NCBI GenBank assembly: GCA_025453555.1
Contig: JALOQC010000009.1
Location: forward strand, 1-56,244
Length of the DNA stretch: 56,244 nucleotides
Direction: 5' to 3'
From: Myxococcota bacterium
GTDB lineage: Bacteria; Myxococcota_A; Polyangia; Polyangiales; Houyiibacteriaceae
Positions 1-8,331 of the stretch are shown here, piece after piece; the stretch's first letter is position 1, and each line of letters begins with the position of its first letter. The translations under genes and the position numbers were made by a program. The notes beneath the pieces were generated by a model. It had not been told where the DNA came from, did not search any database, and saw only the letters and a program-made list of their open reading frames with translations.

Positions 1-129
1 CATCGAACTGCGGGGGTGACGCATGTTCTCCGACAGAGCATCGAGCATGCCACGAGAAGTGCGCCAACCCGTGCCCTGGAGACGGCCGCGTTGCTCTCGC
101 GGCGCGTGAGCGGCATCGTCGCGCGATGA
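1..129 (+). CDS. Possible 3' end of an upstream gene (partial)
   Basis: Frame 1 is open from the first base and stops at TGA 127-129, giving a 42-residue C-terminus that ends SRRVSGIVAR. The stop overlaps the ATG of the endonuclease III gene as ATGA, an arrangement typical of translationally coupled genes. Third-position GC is only moderately high. Another frame, in phase with endonuclease III, is also open here and Cys-rich, so the coding status is uncertain. No family is recognisable. Confidence 0.35.
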   Translation, partial: HRTAGVTHVLRQSIEHATRSAPTRALETAALLSRRVSGIVAR

Positions 130-1076
130 CGCCTGCCGAGAAGGCCGCACGCATCGGGGAGCAGCTCGACGCGCTCTATCCGAAGCCGCCGATTCCGCTC
201 GATCACACCGATCCTTTCACGCTGCTGATCGCGGTGATGCTCTCCGCACAGACCACCGACAAGAAGGTGAACCAAGTCACTCCCGCGCTCTTCTCGGAGG
301 GACCGACGCCGGCCGCGATGGCGGCGCTCTCGGTCGAACGCATCCTCACGCTCATCAAGGAGGTCGGGCTCGCGCCGACCAAAGCGAAGAACGTGAAGCG
401 AACGGCGGAGCTGCTGGTGGAGCGGCACGCCGGGGAGGTGCCGCAAACGCTCGACGAGCTGGAGGCGCTGCCGGGGGTCGGGCACAAGACCGCGCAGGTC
501 GTGATGGCGCAGGCGTTCGAGATCCCGGCGTTTCCGGTCGATACGCACATCCATCGGCTCGCGGAGCGCTGGGGGCTCTCGAGCGGGAAGAACGTCGAGA
601 CGACCGAGAAGGATCTGAAGGCGGTCTTTCCGGAAGACACGTGGATCCGGAGGCACCTTCAGATCATCTACTTCGGGCGCGAGCACTGTCCGGCGCAGCG
701 GCACGATCCGCAGGTGTGCCCGATCTGCTCGTGGGCGGCGCCGCCGAAGGACGATTCGGAGTCGGAGACGACGGCGTCGAAGGATGTGAAGACGTCGAAG
801 AACGCGAAGGACGCGAAGGACGCGAAGACGTCGAAGAACGCGAAGGCGTCGAAGGATACGAAGGCCTCGAAGGGCACGAAGACGTCGAAGGACGCGAGCG
901 CGACGAAGGCGTCGAAGGACCCGAAGGCGTCGAAGGACGCGAGCGCGACGAAGGCGTCGAAGGACGCGAAGGCGTCGAAGGACGCGAAGGCGTCGAAGGA
1001 CGCGAAGGCGTCGAAGGACGCGAGCACGACGAAGGCGTCGAAGGCCGCGAAGGCCGAGAAGGGGAGGGCGTCGTGA
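126..1076 (+). CDS. nth: Endonuclease III with Lys-rich repetitive C-terminal tail
   Basis: DNA glycosylase/AP lyase of base-excision repair, acting on oxidised pyrimidines. Residues 1-205 are the HhH-GPD fold. The hairpin LPGVGHKTA (115-123) carries the expected catalytic Lys121, and VDTHIHR (138-144) carries the catalytic Asp139. The iron-sulfur loop is atypical: only Cys188, Cys198 and Cys201 are present, spaced C-X9-C-X2-C, whereas the classical cluster uses four Cys as C-X6-C-X2-C-X5-C. The cluster may therefore be absent or differently ligated. Residues 208-316 form a low-complexity tail of Ala-Ser-Lys-Asp-Ala-Lys type units, absent from E. coli Nth and resembling histone-H1-like basic tails. 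It could add nonspecific DNA affinity (inference). The stop overlaps the next gene's GTG by four bases. Confidence 0.93.
   Translation: MTPAEKAARIGEQLDALYPKPPIPLDHTDPFTLLIAVMLSAQTTDKKVNQVTPALFSEGPTPAAMAALSVERILTLIKEVGLAPTKAKNVKRTAELLVERHAGEVPQTLDELEALPGVGHKTAQVVMAQAFEIPAFPVDTHIHRLAERWGLSSGKNVETTEKDLKAVFPEDTWIRRHLQIIYFGREHCPAQRHDPQVCPICSWAAPPKDDSESETTASKDVKTSKNAKDAKDAKTSKNAKASKDTKASKGTKTSKDASATKASKDPKASKDASATKASKDAKASKDAKASKDAKASKDASTTKASKAAKAEKGRAS
776..1050 (+). repeat. Tandem repeat array encoding the Nth tail
   Basis: Imperfect tandem units based on gcgtcgaaggacgcgaag (18 bp) and shorter derivatives fill the tail-coding region. Because the units are multiples of three and lack stop codons, several frames on both strands stay open through the array and generate false open frames. 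Confidence 0.85.
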
Positions 1077-1684
1077 GCAAGACCATCGAGTGTTTCTTCG
1101 ATTATTCGTCGCCTTTCGCGTACCTCGCGACCACGCAGATCGAGCGCGTGGCGGCGGAGGAAGGCGCGAGCCTCACCTGGCGACCGTTCCTGCTCGGCGC
1201 GCTCTTCCGCACCATCGGCACGCCCGACGTCCCGATCGCGACCTTCTCGGAGCCGAAGCGACGCGCGCTGCTCGTCGACTTGCAGCGCTGGGCGCGCGTG
1301 CACGGCGTGGGCTTTCGTTTCCCGACGCGTTTCCCGATTCGGAGCCTCGACGCGCTGCGGCTCACGTACGCGGTGCCGGAGGCTTTTCGTGCGCCGCTGA
1401 TCCATCGCGCGATGCGCGCGGCGTGGGTGGACGACGCGGGGCTCGAGCGCGACGTGCTCGAGGAGTGTCTGGTCGACGTCGGGCTCGACGCGTCGTGGAT
1501 GGCGAAGCTCGACGAGCCCGAGATCAAGGCCGCGCTGCGTGCGACGACCGAAGAAGCCGAACGACGCGGTGCGCCGGGCGCGCCGACCTTCTTCGTGAAC
1601 GACGGCACGAAGGAGCGGATGGTGTGGGGACAGGATCGGCTGGAGTTCGTGCGGCTCGCGCTGCGTGGAGAGCTCGAGCCCTGA
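1073..1684 (+). CDS. 2-hydroxychromene-2-carboxylate isomerase / DsbA-fold oxidoreductase
   Basis: A 203-residue thioredoxin-fold (kappa-GST/DsbA-like) protein. It begins with the family's FDYSSPFAYLA motif, in which a Ser replaces the CXXC of true DsbA. It has the cis-Pro segment GAPGAPTFFV near residue 170, and VWGQDRLEFV close to the C-terminus is typical of HCCA isomerases. Family members isomerise chromene carboxylates or act as glutathione-dependent enzymes; the substrate here is unknown. The GTG start is chosen because it overlaps the nth stop (GTGA), is preceded by a GGGGAGGG ribosome site at 1061-1068, and places the domain at the N-terminus. Translational coupling to nth is likely, though no functional link is evident. 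Confidence 0.85.
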   Translation: MSKTIECFFDYSSPFAYLATTQIERVAAEEGASLTWRPFLLGALFRTIGTPDVPIATFSEPKRRALLVDLQRWARVHGVGFRFPTRFPIRSLDALRLTYAVPEAFRAPLIHRAMRAAWVDDAGLERDVLEECLVDVGLDASWMAKLDEPEIKAALRATTEEAERRGAPGAPTFFVNDGTKERMVWGQDRLEFVRLALRGELEP

Positions 1685-1890
1685 GCGACCGCGTCACGCA
1701 GCGCCGCGCGGGACGACTACTCCTGCGACCGCCGCGCTCGCGCGTGTCGCAGCCGACGCGAACTTCGACGCGCCAGCGATGCAGCACGCGCGCCCGCGAC
1801 CGACTTGGACCGCGCCACGTGGCGCGAGGCGAGATCGAGCCCCACGCTCCACGGAAGCGACGGCTCCCGGCGGTCGTTCAGGGTGTGCGC

Positions 1891-3288
1891 ATGGCGATCG
1901 ACTTCAAGCTCTTCGGCATCCCGATCCGGATCCACTGGTTGTTCTTCCTCACCGGCTTGCTGGTCTGGCAAGGCTTCCGAGGACCCGACGTCGGCGCGGC
2001 GAGTCTGCCGATCGCGCTCCTCGTCGTGCTCCAGGCGGTGCTGATGCACGAGCTCGGGCACGCGCTGGTCGGGCGCGCGTTCGGACTGCAGCCGCAGATC
2101 GATCTGATGCTGCTGATGGGACAGACCTCGTGGCGCTCGGGGCGCGAGCTCTCGCCCGGCCGGTCGATGCTCGTGAGCTTCGCGGGGCCGCTCGTCGGCA
2201 TCGTGCTCGGCGGCATCGCGCTGGCGTTGGCGCTCACGCTCGGCGACCCGCAGGCGTTCGCGAAGTCGCTCGAGGCCGGCGAGACGCCGACGCTGCGGCA
2301 GTGGGCCCTGACGACCTTCGTGTACGTGAACCTCGTCTGGTCCTTCTACAACCTCGTGCCGGTGCTGCCGCTCGACGGAGGCAACATCCTCGCGTCGTTC
2401 TTCCAGCTCTTCTCGCGCGAGCACGGGCAGCGTTGGGCCCGCTACGTCTCGCTCGTCTTCCTCGCGGGGCTGCTCGCGCTCGCGGTCGCGATCCAAGCGA
2501 TCTTCCTCGCTGCGTTCATCGTGATGTTCGCGTTCATGAACGTGCAGGCGCTCCGCGCGGAGCGTGCGCTTCGTCAATCGGGCGTGCCGGTGGTGCGCAC
2601 GGCGGAGGACCTCCTGAAGCTCGCGTACGCGGCGCTCGAGAAGGGCGACCACGCGACGGTCTCCAAGGCCGCGCTGGTGCTCTCGCAGCACGCGGGCGAC
2701 ACCGCGGCGCGCGACGAGGCGCTCCACCTGCTCGCGTGGGGGCGTCTGCTCGCGGGGCAGCCGGGCCAAGCGCGCGAAGCGCTCGATCGACTGAGCGGTG
2801 AGCGCGATCCGGACCCCGCGCTCGAGGGCTCGGTGCAGCTCGCGCTCGGGCGCACGGTGGAGGCGGTCGAGCTCTTCGAGCGCGCTCTGACGGCGGGGCC
2901 GAGCGAGATGGTGGTGAAGAAGTGGGTCGAGGCGGTGGAGCGCTCGGGCAGCTTCCGACGCGCGGCCACGCTCGTGAACGAGCGACGAGATCTGGTGGGG
3001 CCGAAGGCGCTCTCGCGCTTGCAGGCGTCGGCGCTGCAGGCGGGGGAGCACGAGGCGGCGTTCTTGCTCGGCGCGCTCGCGTTCCCGATCGCGCACGAGC
3101 CGCTCACCGCGTTCAACGCCGCGTGCGCGCTGGTGCGGCTCGGCAAGCTCGACGAAGCCGCGCGCTGGCTCGAGAAGGCGCACGAGGTCGGCTTCCGCGA
3201 CCTCGGTCTGCTCGATCGCGAAGAGGATCTCGACGCGTTGCGCGCGACGAGCGCGTGGCCGGAGCTGAGAGCCCGCTTCGAGAGCTGA
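1891..3288 (+). CDS. Site-2 protease family (M50) membrane metalloprotease with C-terminal helical repeats
   Basis: A 465-residue protein. Residues 1-225 form the polytopic M50 core. HELGH (53-57) supplies the zinc ligands and catalytic Glu. The second conserved motif appears as LPLDGG (159-164), where the Asp is the third zinc ligand. Hydrophobic segments lie near 15-27, 41-60, 92-117, 143-160 and 186-216. Residues 230-465 are soluble, Ala/Leu-rich and TPR-like (AFNAACALVRLGKLDEAARWLEKA), probably cytoplasmic. No PDZ domain is seen, which fits the CBS/TPR-type branch rather than RseP. ATG 1891 follows AGGG with about 7 bases spacing. The substrate is unknown; the family cleaves membrane-bound regulators. 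Confidence 0.88.
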   Translation: MAIDFKLFGIPIRIHWLFFLTGLLVWQGFRGPDVGAASLPIALLVVLQAVLMHELGHALVGRAFGLQPQIDLMLLMGQTSWRSGRELSPGRSMLVSFAGPLVGIVLGGIALALALTLGDPQAFAKSLEAGETPTLRQWALTTFVYVNLVWSFYNLVPVLPLDGGNILASFFQLFSREHGQRWARYVSLVFLAGLLALAVAIQAIFLAAFIVMFAFMNVQALRAERALRQSGVPVVRTAEDLLKLAYAALEKGDHATVSKAALVLSQHAGDTAARDEALHLLAWGRLLAGQPGQAREALDRLSGERDPDPALEGSVQLALGRTVEAVELFERALTAGPSEMVVKKWVEAVERSGSFRRAATLVNERRDLVGPKALSRLQASALQAGEHEAAFLLGALAFPIAHEPLTAFNAACALVRLGKLDEAARWLEKAHEVGFRDLGLLDREEDLDALRATSAWPELRARFES

Positions 3289-3391
3289 GACTCCGCTTCG
3301 ACAGCGGAGCGCGCGGACGAGCATCGTCGTCGATGACGCGGGCGAACTCTCGCGCAGGGAACGCGCGGACCTCTGCGCCCGGAGCGGAAGC

Positions 3392-4387
3392 TCAGCGCGG
3401 AGGCCGGCGGACGATCATCGTCTGCGTGCCGAACGCGACGAGCGCACCGTCCGGATCGCGCAGCTCGATGTCGCAGCTCGCGAAGCCGCGATCGGCGAAG
3501 CGGCAGGTGGAGACGCAGAGCAGGCGGTCGTGCGTGGTGGGCGCGAGGAAGTGCACCGTGAGATCGAGGCTCGGCATGAAGATCGGTGGGTGGTCGGAGC
3601 CGAGGGCCATCACGAGCGCGGCGGGCATGGTGTCGACGAGCGGGGGCAACGCGAGCGGGTCGAAGAGGTCGATCGCGTCCTCGGGTTCGCGCGCTGCGTC
3701 GCACCGCGAGTCGTCGTAGGGATCGCGCGCGGCGTCGCGCTGCGGATCGTGCCGCGGTTCGTGATGCGGTTCGTGCTGCGGTTCGTGATGCGGTTCGTGA
3801 TGCGGAGCGTGATGCGGATCGCGCTGCGGATCGCGCGTGCGCTGCGGGACGAGGTAGCGGAACCAGCGCGCGTAGCGGGGCTCGCCCGGGGGGAAGGTCG
3901 CGCTCGTGAAGACGGGCGCACCGATCGCGATGCGACCCTCGACTTGGCGAAAGAACGAGAGCTTCGCCTCGGAGCCCGGCGGGAAGAGCGGCGGTGCGTC
4001 GTCCCACGTGCGCGCGTCGGCCGGTAGCGCACGGCGATGGACCTCCGGGCCCTCGCGATCCTTCACGAAGGTGGCGGTGACCTCGAGGCCGACGTCGTTC
4101 GAGCTCACGTGACGGAGCGTGGCGCGGAGCTGCGTGGCGACGTTGCCCTCACGCAGACGCACCACCTCGATCGTCAGCTCGCCCGCGGGCACCGCGCTCA
4201 CGAAGGTGGTCGTGGCGGCCATCGGCCGAAACGTCGGCGCCTCCGCCTGCATCGCGCGGAGCGCGATCGTCATCAGAACGCCGCCGGAGGGCGCGAAGAA
4301 GTCCCAATGAGACGGCAGGTGCGCGCGGTAGCGACCGTCTCCGAGCGGTCGGACGGCGGTGTCGCGCGCGAGATCGGCGGGCTCCAT
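3392..4387 (-). CDS. Double-hotdog acyl-CoA thioesterase with His-rich insert
   Basis: A 331-residue TesB-like protein. The N-terminal half contains the hotdog pattern WDFFAPSGGVLMTIALRAM. The C-terminal half has the second hotdog, with SLDLTVHFLAP and ending GTQTMIVRRPPR. It should hydrolyse acyl-CoA thioesters; chain-length preference cannot be read. An insert at residues 184-235 separates the halves and contains a His-rich stretch (HHAPHHEPHHEPQHEPHHE), encoded by a 12-bp-type tandem repeat. The insert is not part of the fold and could bind metal (inference). The start at 4387 is supported by CATCCT six bases upstream, the leaderless-type signal seen elsewhere here. The gene is divergent from the ArsR-methyltransferase gene. 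Confidence 0.82.
   Translation of the reverse strand: MEPADLARDTAVRPLGDGRYRAHLPSHWDFFAPSGGVLMTIALRAMQAEAPTFRPMAATTTFVSAVPAGELTIEVVRLREGNVATQLRATLRHVSSNDVGLEVTATFVKDREGPEVHRRALPADARTWDDAPPLFPPGSEAKLSFFRQVEGRIAIGAPVFTSATFPPGEPRYARWFRYLVPQRTRDPQRDPHHAPHHEPHHEPQHEPHHEPRHDPQRDAARDPYDDSRCDAAREPEDAIDLFDPLALPPLVDTMPAALVMALGSDHPPIFMPSLDLTVHFLAPTTHDRLLCVSTCRFADRGFASCDIELRDPDGALVAFGTQTMIVRRPPR
3683..3838 (-). repeat. Tandem repeats encoding the His-rich insert of the thioesterase
   Basis: Read on the plus strand, the unit gcggttcgtgat (12 bp) recurs with drift into gcggatcgcgct. On the coding strand it encodes His-His-Glu-Pro units followed by Arg/Asp-rich sequence. Confidence 0.8.
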
Positions 4388-4393
4388 GCGCGG

Positions 4394-4399
4394 AGGATG
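4394..4399 (-). promoter_or_regulatory. Candidate -10 of a leaderless transcript (thioesterase)
   Basis: CATCCT on the minus strand, six bases from the ATG at 4387. The same hexamer and the following bases recur before the GTG at 8332. No Shine-Dalgarno sequence is present. Confidence 0.35.
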
Positions 4400-4538
4400 C
4401 ACGTTTCGCGTGGAGGATCGACGTCGGTGCGAGCGTGCCGAGCGGGGCCCTTCGACGATCCGTGGCTCGATCTCACCGCGGATCCTCCGTGGGCTGGTCG
4501 TCCGCCGCGGTCGAGCTCCCGCCAGGGGTCGGATCTGT

Positions 4539-4596
4539 GAGCGAAATCGCTCGTGATTCGTGGGAGCTTGCATTCATGCGCAAGCGCGAATATAGA
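4539..4596 (+). promoter_or_regulatory. Promoter with overlapping inverted repeats upstream of the ArsR-methyltransferase gene
   Basis: A perfect palindrome GAGCGA-AA-TCGCTC lies at 4539-4552. A promoter follows: TTGCAT (4569-4574), a 16-base spacer and TATAGA (4591-4596). Lying over the -35 and spacer are GCTTGC-N8-GCAAGC (4566-4585) and the interrupted repeat ATTC..GC....GC..GAAT (4574-4593), which resembles ArsR-family operators. The -10 ends seven bases before GTG 4604, so the mRNA is probably leaderless and the gene probably autoregulated. Confidence 0.6.
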
Positions 4597-4603
4597 AGAC
4601 CTC

Positions 4604-5578
4604 GTGGACGTCACGCCCTTCGCGACCACCGAGCGCCGCTGGGAGCTCTACCGCCTGCTCGGTGAGCCGGTGCGGCTCCGCTTGCTGGCGCTCGCGGCGG
4701 AGGAGGAGCTGGCGATCGGGGAGTTGGCCGACCTGCTCGGGGAGTCGCAGCCGAACGTGTCGCGCCACCTCAAGGTGCTGCGTGGCGCGCAGCTCCTCTC
4801 CGAACGCAAGGAAGGCACGCGCGTGTTCGTCCGCCTCGACGAGCGGCTCGCGCGCGACCCCGTGATCGCGGACGCGCTCGGGGCGGGGCGCTCGCTCTGC
4901 GAAGAGGACGGAAGCCTGGAGCGCGTGGCGGAGGTGCTCGCGGCGCGTGAGGCACCGGCGCGTGCGTTCTTCGAGGCGCCGGGGGACGAGCCCGAGGCTT
5001 GGCCGAGCGAGCTCGGCGCGTACCTGGCGGCGCTCGCGCCCTTGGTGGAACGACGCGGCTTCGCGGTCGACGTGGGCACGGGCGACGGCGCGTTCCTCGA
5101 GGTGCTCGCGCCGATCTTCGATCGCGTGCTCGCGGTCGATCGTTCGGAGGCGCAGCTCGCGCGCGCACGCACGCGCCTGTCGCGGCGCGGCTACACGAAC
5201 GTGGATCTCGCGCTCGCGGAGCTCGGGGACGCGCACCTTCGTGAGCAGGTCGACGCGCGAGGTGGGGCCGACGCGGTCTTCGCGAGCCGCGTGCTGCACC
5301 ACGCCTCGCGTCCGGGCGCGGCGTTGTCCGATCTCGCGCAGCTCGTCGCGCCAGGTGGGGTCGTGATCGTGGTCGACTACGTCGCGCACGAGGACGAACG
5401 GATGCGCGAGCGGCAGGCCGACGCGTGGCTCGGGTTCGCGCCCAAGGAGCTCGCGGGGTATGCCCGTCGCGCGGGGCTGGAGGGGGCGCGCGTCACGAAG
5501 GTCCCGGCTTCGCGCTGCGGCGACGGACCGGACGGACACTTGGACTGGCAGGTGCTCGCAGCGCGTCGCGCGGCGTGA
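4604..5578 (+). CDS. ArsR-type regulator fused to a SAM-dependent methyltransferase-like domain (SahR-like)
   Basis: A 324-residue protein. Residues 12-80 are an ArsR winged helix, with recognition helix around [13 protein letters not shown] (48-60) and wing [12 protein letters not shown]. No metal-binding Cys pair typical of ArsR/SmtB sensors is seen at the usual position. Residues 135-324 form a class I methyltransferase-like domain with motif [13 protein letters not shown] (154-165). This architecture matches SahR, an S-adenosylhomocysteine-responsive repressor of methionine-cycle genes. The next gene encodes SAH hydrolase 119 bases downstream, supporting that role. The methyltransferase domain probably senses SAH rather than catalysing. 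GTG 4604 is chosen from the promoter position and domain boundary. Confidence 0.8.
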   Translation: MDVTPFATTERRWELYRLLGEPVRLRLLALAAEEELAIGELADLLGESQPNVSRHLKVLRGAQLLSERKEGTRVFVRLDERLARDPVIADALGAGRSLCEEDGSLERVAEVLAAREAPARAFFEAPGDEPEAWPSELGAYLAALAPLVERRGFAVDVGTGDGAFLEVLAPIFDRVLAVDRSEAQLARARTRLSRRGYTNVDLALAELGDAHLREQVDARGGADAVFASRVLHHASRPGAALSDLAQLVAPGGVVIVVDYVAHEDERMRERQADAWLGFAPKELAGYARRAGLEGARVTKVPASRCGDGPDGHLDWQVLAARRAA

Positions 5579-5660
5579 GCCGAATCGACCACACACGACG
5601 ACACCCTCACGAACGAGCCGACGTACGAGCCGACGTGAGTGGGACGAAGAACGAGACGAC

Positions 5661-5676
5661 GCGCGCCGAGGCGCGC
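5661..5676 (+). other. Hairpin in the ahcY leader
   Basis: GCGCGC-CGAG-GCGCGC, a six-base-pair stem with a four-base loop, lies 21 bases before the ahcY ATG. The leader does not show a recognisable SAH riboswitch. The hairpin could influence translation or be chance in GC-rich DNA. Confidence 0.35.
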
Positions 5677-5697
5677 ACCGAAAGCAGAGAGAACGAC

Positions 5698-7068
5698 ATG
5701 ACGACCGCAACGACCGAGACCACCAAGACGCCCAAGAGCACGCGCCTCAAGTACAAGGTCGCGAACCTCGACCTCGCCGAGTGGGGTCGCAAGGAGATCC
5801 AGATCGCCGAGAAGGAGATGCCCGGGCTCATGGCGCTCCGCGCCGAGTTCAAGGGCCAGCAGCCGCTCAAGGGCGCGCGCATCGCGGGCTGCCTCCACAT
5901 GACGATCCAGACCGCGGTGCTCATCGAGACGCTGCGCGAGCTCGGCGCCGAGGTCACCTGGACGAGCTGCAACATCTTCTCGACCCAGGACCACGCGGCG
6001 GCTGCGATCGCCAAGGCGGGCATCCCCGTCTTCGCGTGGAAGGGCGAGACCGAGGAAGAGTACGACTGGTGCATCTACCAGCAGCTCGACGCCTTCGAGG
6101 GCGGCAAGGCGCCGAACATGATCCTCGACGACGGCGGCGATCTCACGATCATCGCGCACGAGAAGTACCCGCATCTCTTCCAGGGTGAGGACCGGATCTT
6201 CGGCATCTCCGAGGAGACGACCACCGGCGTTCACCGCCTCTACGAGATGGCCAAGCGCGGCGCGCTCAAGTGCCCGGCCATCAACGTCAACGACTCCGTC
6301 ACGAAGTCGAAGTTCGACAACCTCTACGGCTGCCGCGAGTCGCTCGTCGACGGCATCAAGCGCGCGACCGACGTGATGATCGCGGGCAAGATCGCGGTCG
6401 TCGCGGGCTACGGCGACGTGGGCAAGGGCTGCGCGCAGGCGCTCGCGCGTCAGGGCGCGCGCGTCATGGTCACCGAGGTCGATCCGATCTGCGCGCTCCA
6501 GGCGCTGATGGAGGGCTTCCCCGTCGTGACGATGGAGGACGCGGCGCCGATCGGCGACATCTTCGTGACCGCCACCGGCTGCTGCGACGTCATCACCGGC
6601 GATCACATGAAGCTGATGAAGGACGAGGCGATCCTCTGCAACATCGGCCACTTCGACAGTGAGATCGGGATGGCCTGGCTCATGGATCCGAAGAACGGCG
6701 TGAAGGAAGAGAACATCAAGGCCGAAGGCCCGGTGGATCACTTCATCTTCCCGGATGGCAAGCGCCTCATCGTGCTCGCGCGCGGTCGCCTCGTGAACCT
6801 CGCGTGTGGCACCGGTCACCCGAGCTTCGTGATGAGCAACAGCTTCACGAACCAGGTGCTCGCGCAGATCGAGCTCTGGAAGCACCGCCACGACGGCAAG
6901 TACGAGGTCGGCCAGGTCTACGTGCTCCCGAAGGAGCTCGACGAGAAGGTCGCCGCGCTCCACCTCGGCAAGCTGGGCGCGAAGCTCACGAAGCTGAACG
7001 CGAAGCAGTCGGAGTACCTCGGCGTGCCGACCTCGGGTCCGTTCAAGCCCGAGCACTACCGCTACTGA
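5698..7068 (+). CDS. ahcY: S-adenosylhomocysteine hydrolase (adenosylhomocysteinase)
   Basis: A 456-residue cytosolic NAD-dependent enzyme that reversibly splits S-adenosylhomocysteine to adenosine and homocysteine, removing the product inhibitor of methyltransferases. Hallmarks are [18 protein letters not shown] in the substrate domain, [20 protein letters not shown] with catalytic Lys, the NAD-binding [17 protein letters not shown], and the C-terminal KPEHYRY that closes over the cofactor. Length is normal for bacterial forms, including the roughly 40-residue insertion. The ATG follows AGAGAG with weak Shine-Dalgarno character. It lies downstream of, and perhaps co-transcribed with, the SahR-like gene. 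Functional confidence is very high. Confidence 0.98.
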   Translation: MTTATTETTKTPKSTRLKYKVANLDLAEWGRKEIQIAEKEMPGLMALRAEFKGQQPLKGARIAGCLHMTIQTAVLIETLRELGAEVTWTSCNIFSTQDHAAAAIAKAGIPVFAWKGETEEEYDWCIYQQLDAFEGGKAPNMILDDGGDLTIIAHEKYPHLFQGEDRIFGISEETTTGVHRLYEMAKRGALKCPAINVNDSVTKSKFDNLYGCRESLVDGIKRATDVMIAGKIAVVAGYGDVGKGCAQALARQGARVMVTEVDPICALQALMEGFPVVTMEDAAPIGDIFVTATGCCDVITGDHMKLMKDEAILCNIGHFDSEIGMAWLMDPKNGVKEENIKAEGPVDHFIFPDGKRLIVLARGRLVNLACGTGHPSFVMSNSFTNQVLAQIELWKHRHDGKYEVGQVYVLPKELDEKVAALHLGKLGAKLTKLNAKQSEYLGVPTSGPFKPEHYRY

Positions 7069-7077
7069 GCTGCGACC

Positions 7078-7107
7078 CCGTCGGTCCTCGCTCGAAGTGA
7101 CCGACGG
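7078..7107 (+). terminator. Hairpin just after ahcY
   Basis: A perfect nine-base inverted repeat CCGTCGGTC / GACCGACGG with a 12-base loop starts 10 bases after the ahcY stop. There is no T-run, so it is a stem-type or Rho-assisted terminator candidate, or an mRNA 3'-stabilising stem. Confidence 0.5.
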
Positions 7108-7261
7108 ATCTCGACGCGCGGAGCACGCTCTCCCGCTCGCGCCGGTCTCGCATCGGTGGAGCGGAGCGCGTGACTCCGCGTGCCTCGTTTGGGGCGCTCG
7201 CGAGTGGTTCGGGCGGGGGTGCGTCGAGGGGCGCGCGTGATGAGCACGCGTCCGCTGCCGC

Positions 7262-8260
7262 ATGCCGGCGCTCGATCCACGTCGCGAGCCTCGCGCCGGA
7301 GCCACGCATGCGGTACCACGGGCTCGCGTGTGGAAGGTCGTGCGACGAGCGTGGTGGTCGTTTCGCATCCACGAGGGCTCGTTGCTCTCGGGGGCGGTCG
7401 CCTTCTACGCGCTGCTCGCCTTCGCGCCCCTCGGCGTGCTCGCGGTGGTCGCGGTCGGGTGGCTGCTCGGAGCGGAGCGTGCGCGCGACGCGCTGACGCG
7501 CCAAATCGAGACCTTCCTAGACCCCGAGCCCGCGCGCTTCCTGACGGAGGCGATCGAGCGCGGCGCGACCCTCGGTGAGCAAGGTCGTTTCGCGACGCTC
7601 ATCTCGGTGATCTTCCTCGTGGTCGCGTCGACGCGGCTCTTCTGGATGCTGCGCGGCGCGATCAACCACGCGTGGGGCATTCGTTCGAACTTGCCGCCCG
7701 GCTTCTTCGGGCAGCGTCGGCAGGTGCTTCGCCGGAGGCTCGTCGCGTTCGGGATGCTCTTCGTGCTCGGCGGCGCGTTCGTGTTGCTCGCGCTCGTGAA
7801 GGCGGCCGTGAACGTCGCGAACGTGCACTTCGCGCGGGTGCCGCTGCTCTGGCGAGGGCTCGACCTCGGGTTCTCGGTGGCGCTCTTCACCGTGCTCGTC
7901 GCGCTGATCTTTCGTTGGCTCCCCGACGCGCGCATCGCGTGGCGCGACGCGATGGTGGGTGGCGTGGTCACGGCGGTGCTCAACACGCTCGGCTCGGTGC
8001 TGATCGGTCACTACCTCGCGCGCGTCTCGCCGACCTCGATGTACGGCGCGGCGGGCTCGCTCGTGGTGCTGCTGCTCTGGGTCTACTACTCGACCCAGAT
8101 CTTCCTGTTCGGGGCGGAGCTCACGGCGGAGTGGGCGCGCCAGCGAGGCAGCGGCGTCGAACCCATGCCCTACGCGACGCTGGTGACGCCCGCGGAGCGA
8201 CCGTCGCTGGTGCTGGACGAGTTCGAGGTGTCGCCGACGCCGCCCGATCAGACGGCATAG
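7262..8260 (+). CDS. YihY/BrkB family inner-membrane protein
   Basis: A 332-residue polytopic protein with about six membrane segments (near 43-70, 111-131, 161-186, 203-220, 231-252 and 263-285). The family hallmark YGAAGSLVVLLLWVYYSTQI (261-280) followed by FLFGAE is clear, as is LLSGAVAFYALLAFAPL at the first segment. The family was once misannotated as ribonuclease BN; its actual role is unknown, with transport or envelope function suspected. The charged C-terminal tail is cytoplasmic or variable. No Shine-Dalgarno is obvious before ATG 7262, so an internal start nearer WKVVRRAWWSF is possible. Confidence 0.88.
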   Translation: MPALDPRREPRAGATHAVPRARVWKVVRRAWWSFRIHEGSLLSGAVAFYALLAFAPLGVLAVVAVGWLLGAERARDALTRQIETFLDPEPARFLTEAIERGATLGEQGRFATLISVIFLVVASTRLFWMLRGAINHAWGIRSNLPPGFFGQRRQVLRRRLVAFGMLFVLGGAFVLLALVKAAVNVANVHFARVPLLWRGLDLGFSVALFTVLVALIFRWLPDARIAWRDAMVGGVVTAVLNTLGSVLIGHYLARVSPTSMYGAAGSLVVLLLWVYYSTQIFLFGAELTAEWARQRGSGVEPMPYATLVTPAERPSLVLDEFEVSPTPPDQTA

Positions 8261-8319
8261 AAGTCTCGACGTGAGGGTGTCGAAGGGCGGAGCGCTTGCT
8301 CCGAGCGGCGCCTGCACCC

Positions 8320-8325
8320 CATCCT
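8320..8325 (+). promoter_or_regulatory. Candidate -10 of a leaderless transcript (GMC oxidoreductase)
   Basis: CATCCT six bases before GTG 8332. The bases from hexamer to start codon match those before the thioesterase start at 4387 almost exactly. This supports GTG 8332 over an upstream start. Confidence 0.35.
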
Positions 8326-8331
8326 CCGCGC

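Noticed and set aside
668..1405. Open frames on both strands through the nth tail repeats
   Set aside because: The tandem repeat lacks stops in several frames; only the frame continuing the endonuclease III domain has a real fold attached.
5579..5697. SAH riboswitch in the ahcY leader
   Set aside because: The 119-base leader shows only one short GC-rich hairpin; conserved SAH riboswitch core sequences are not visible.
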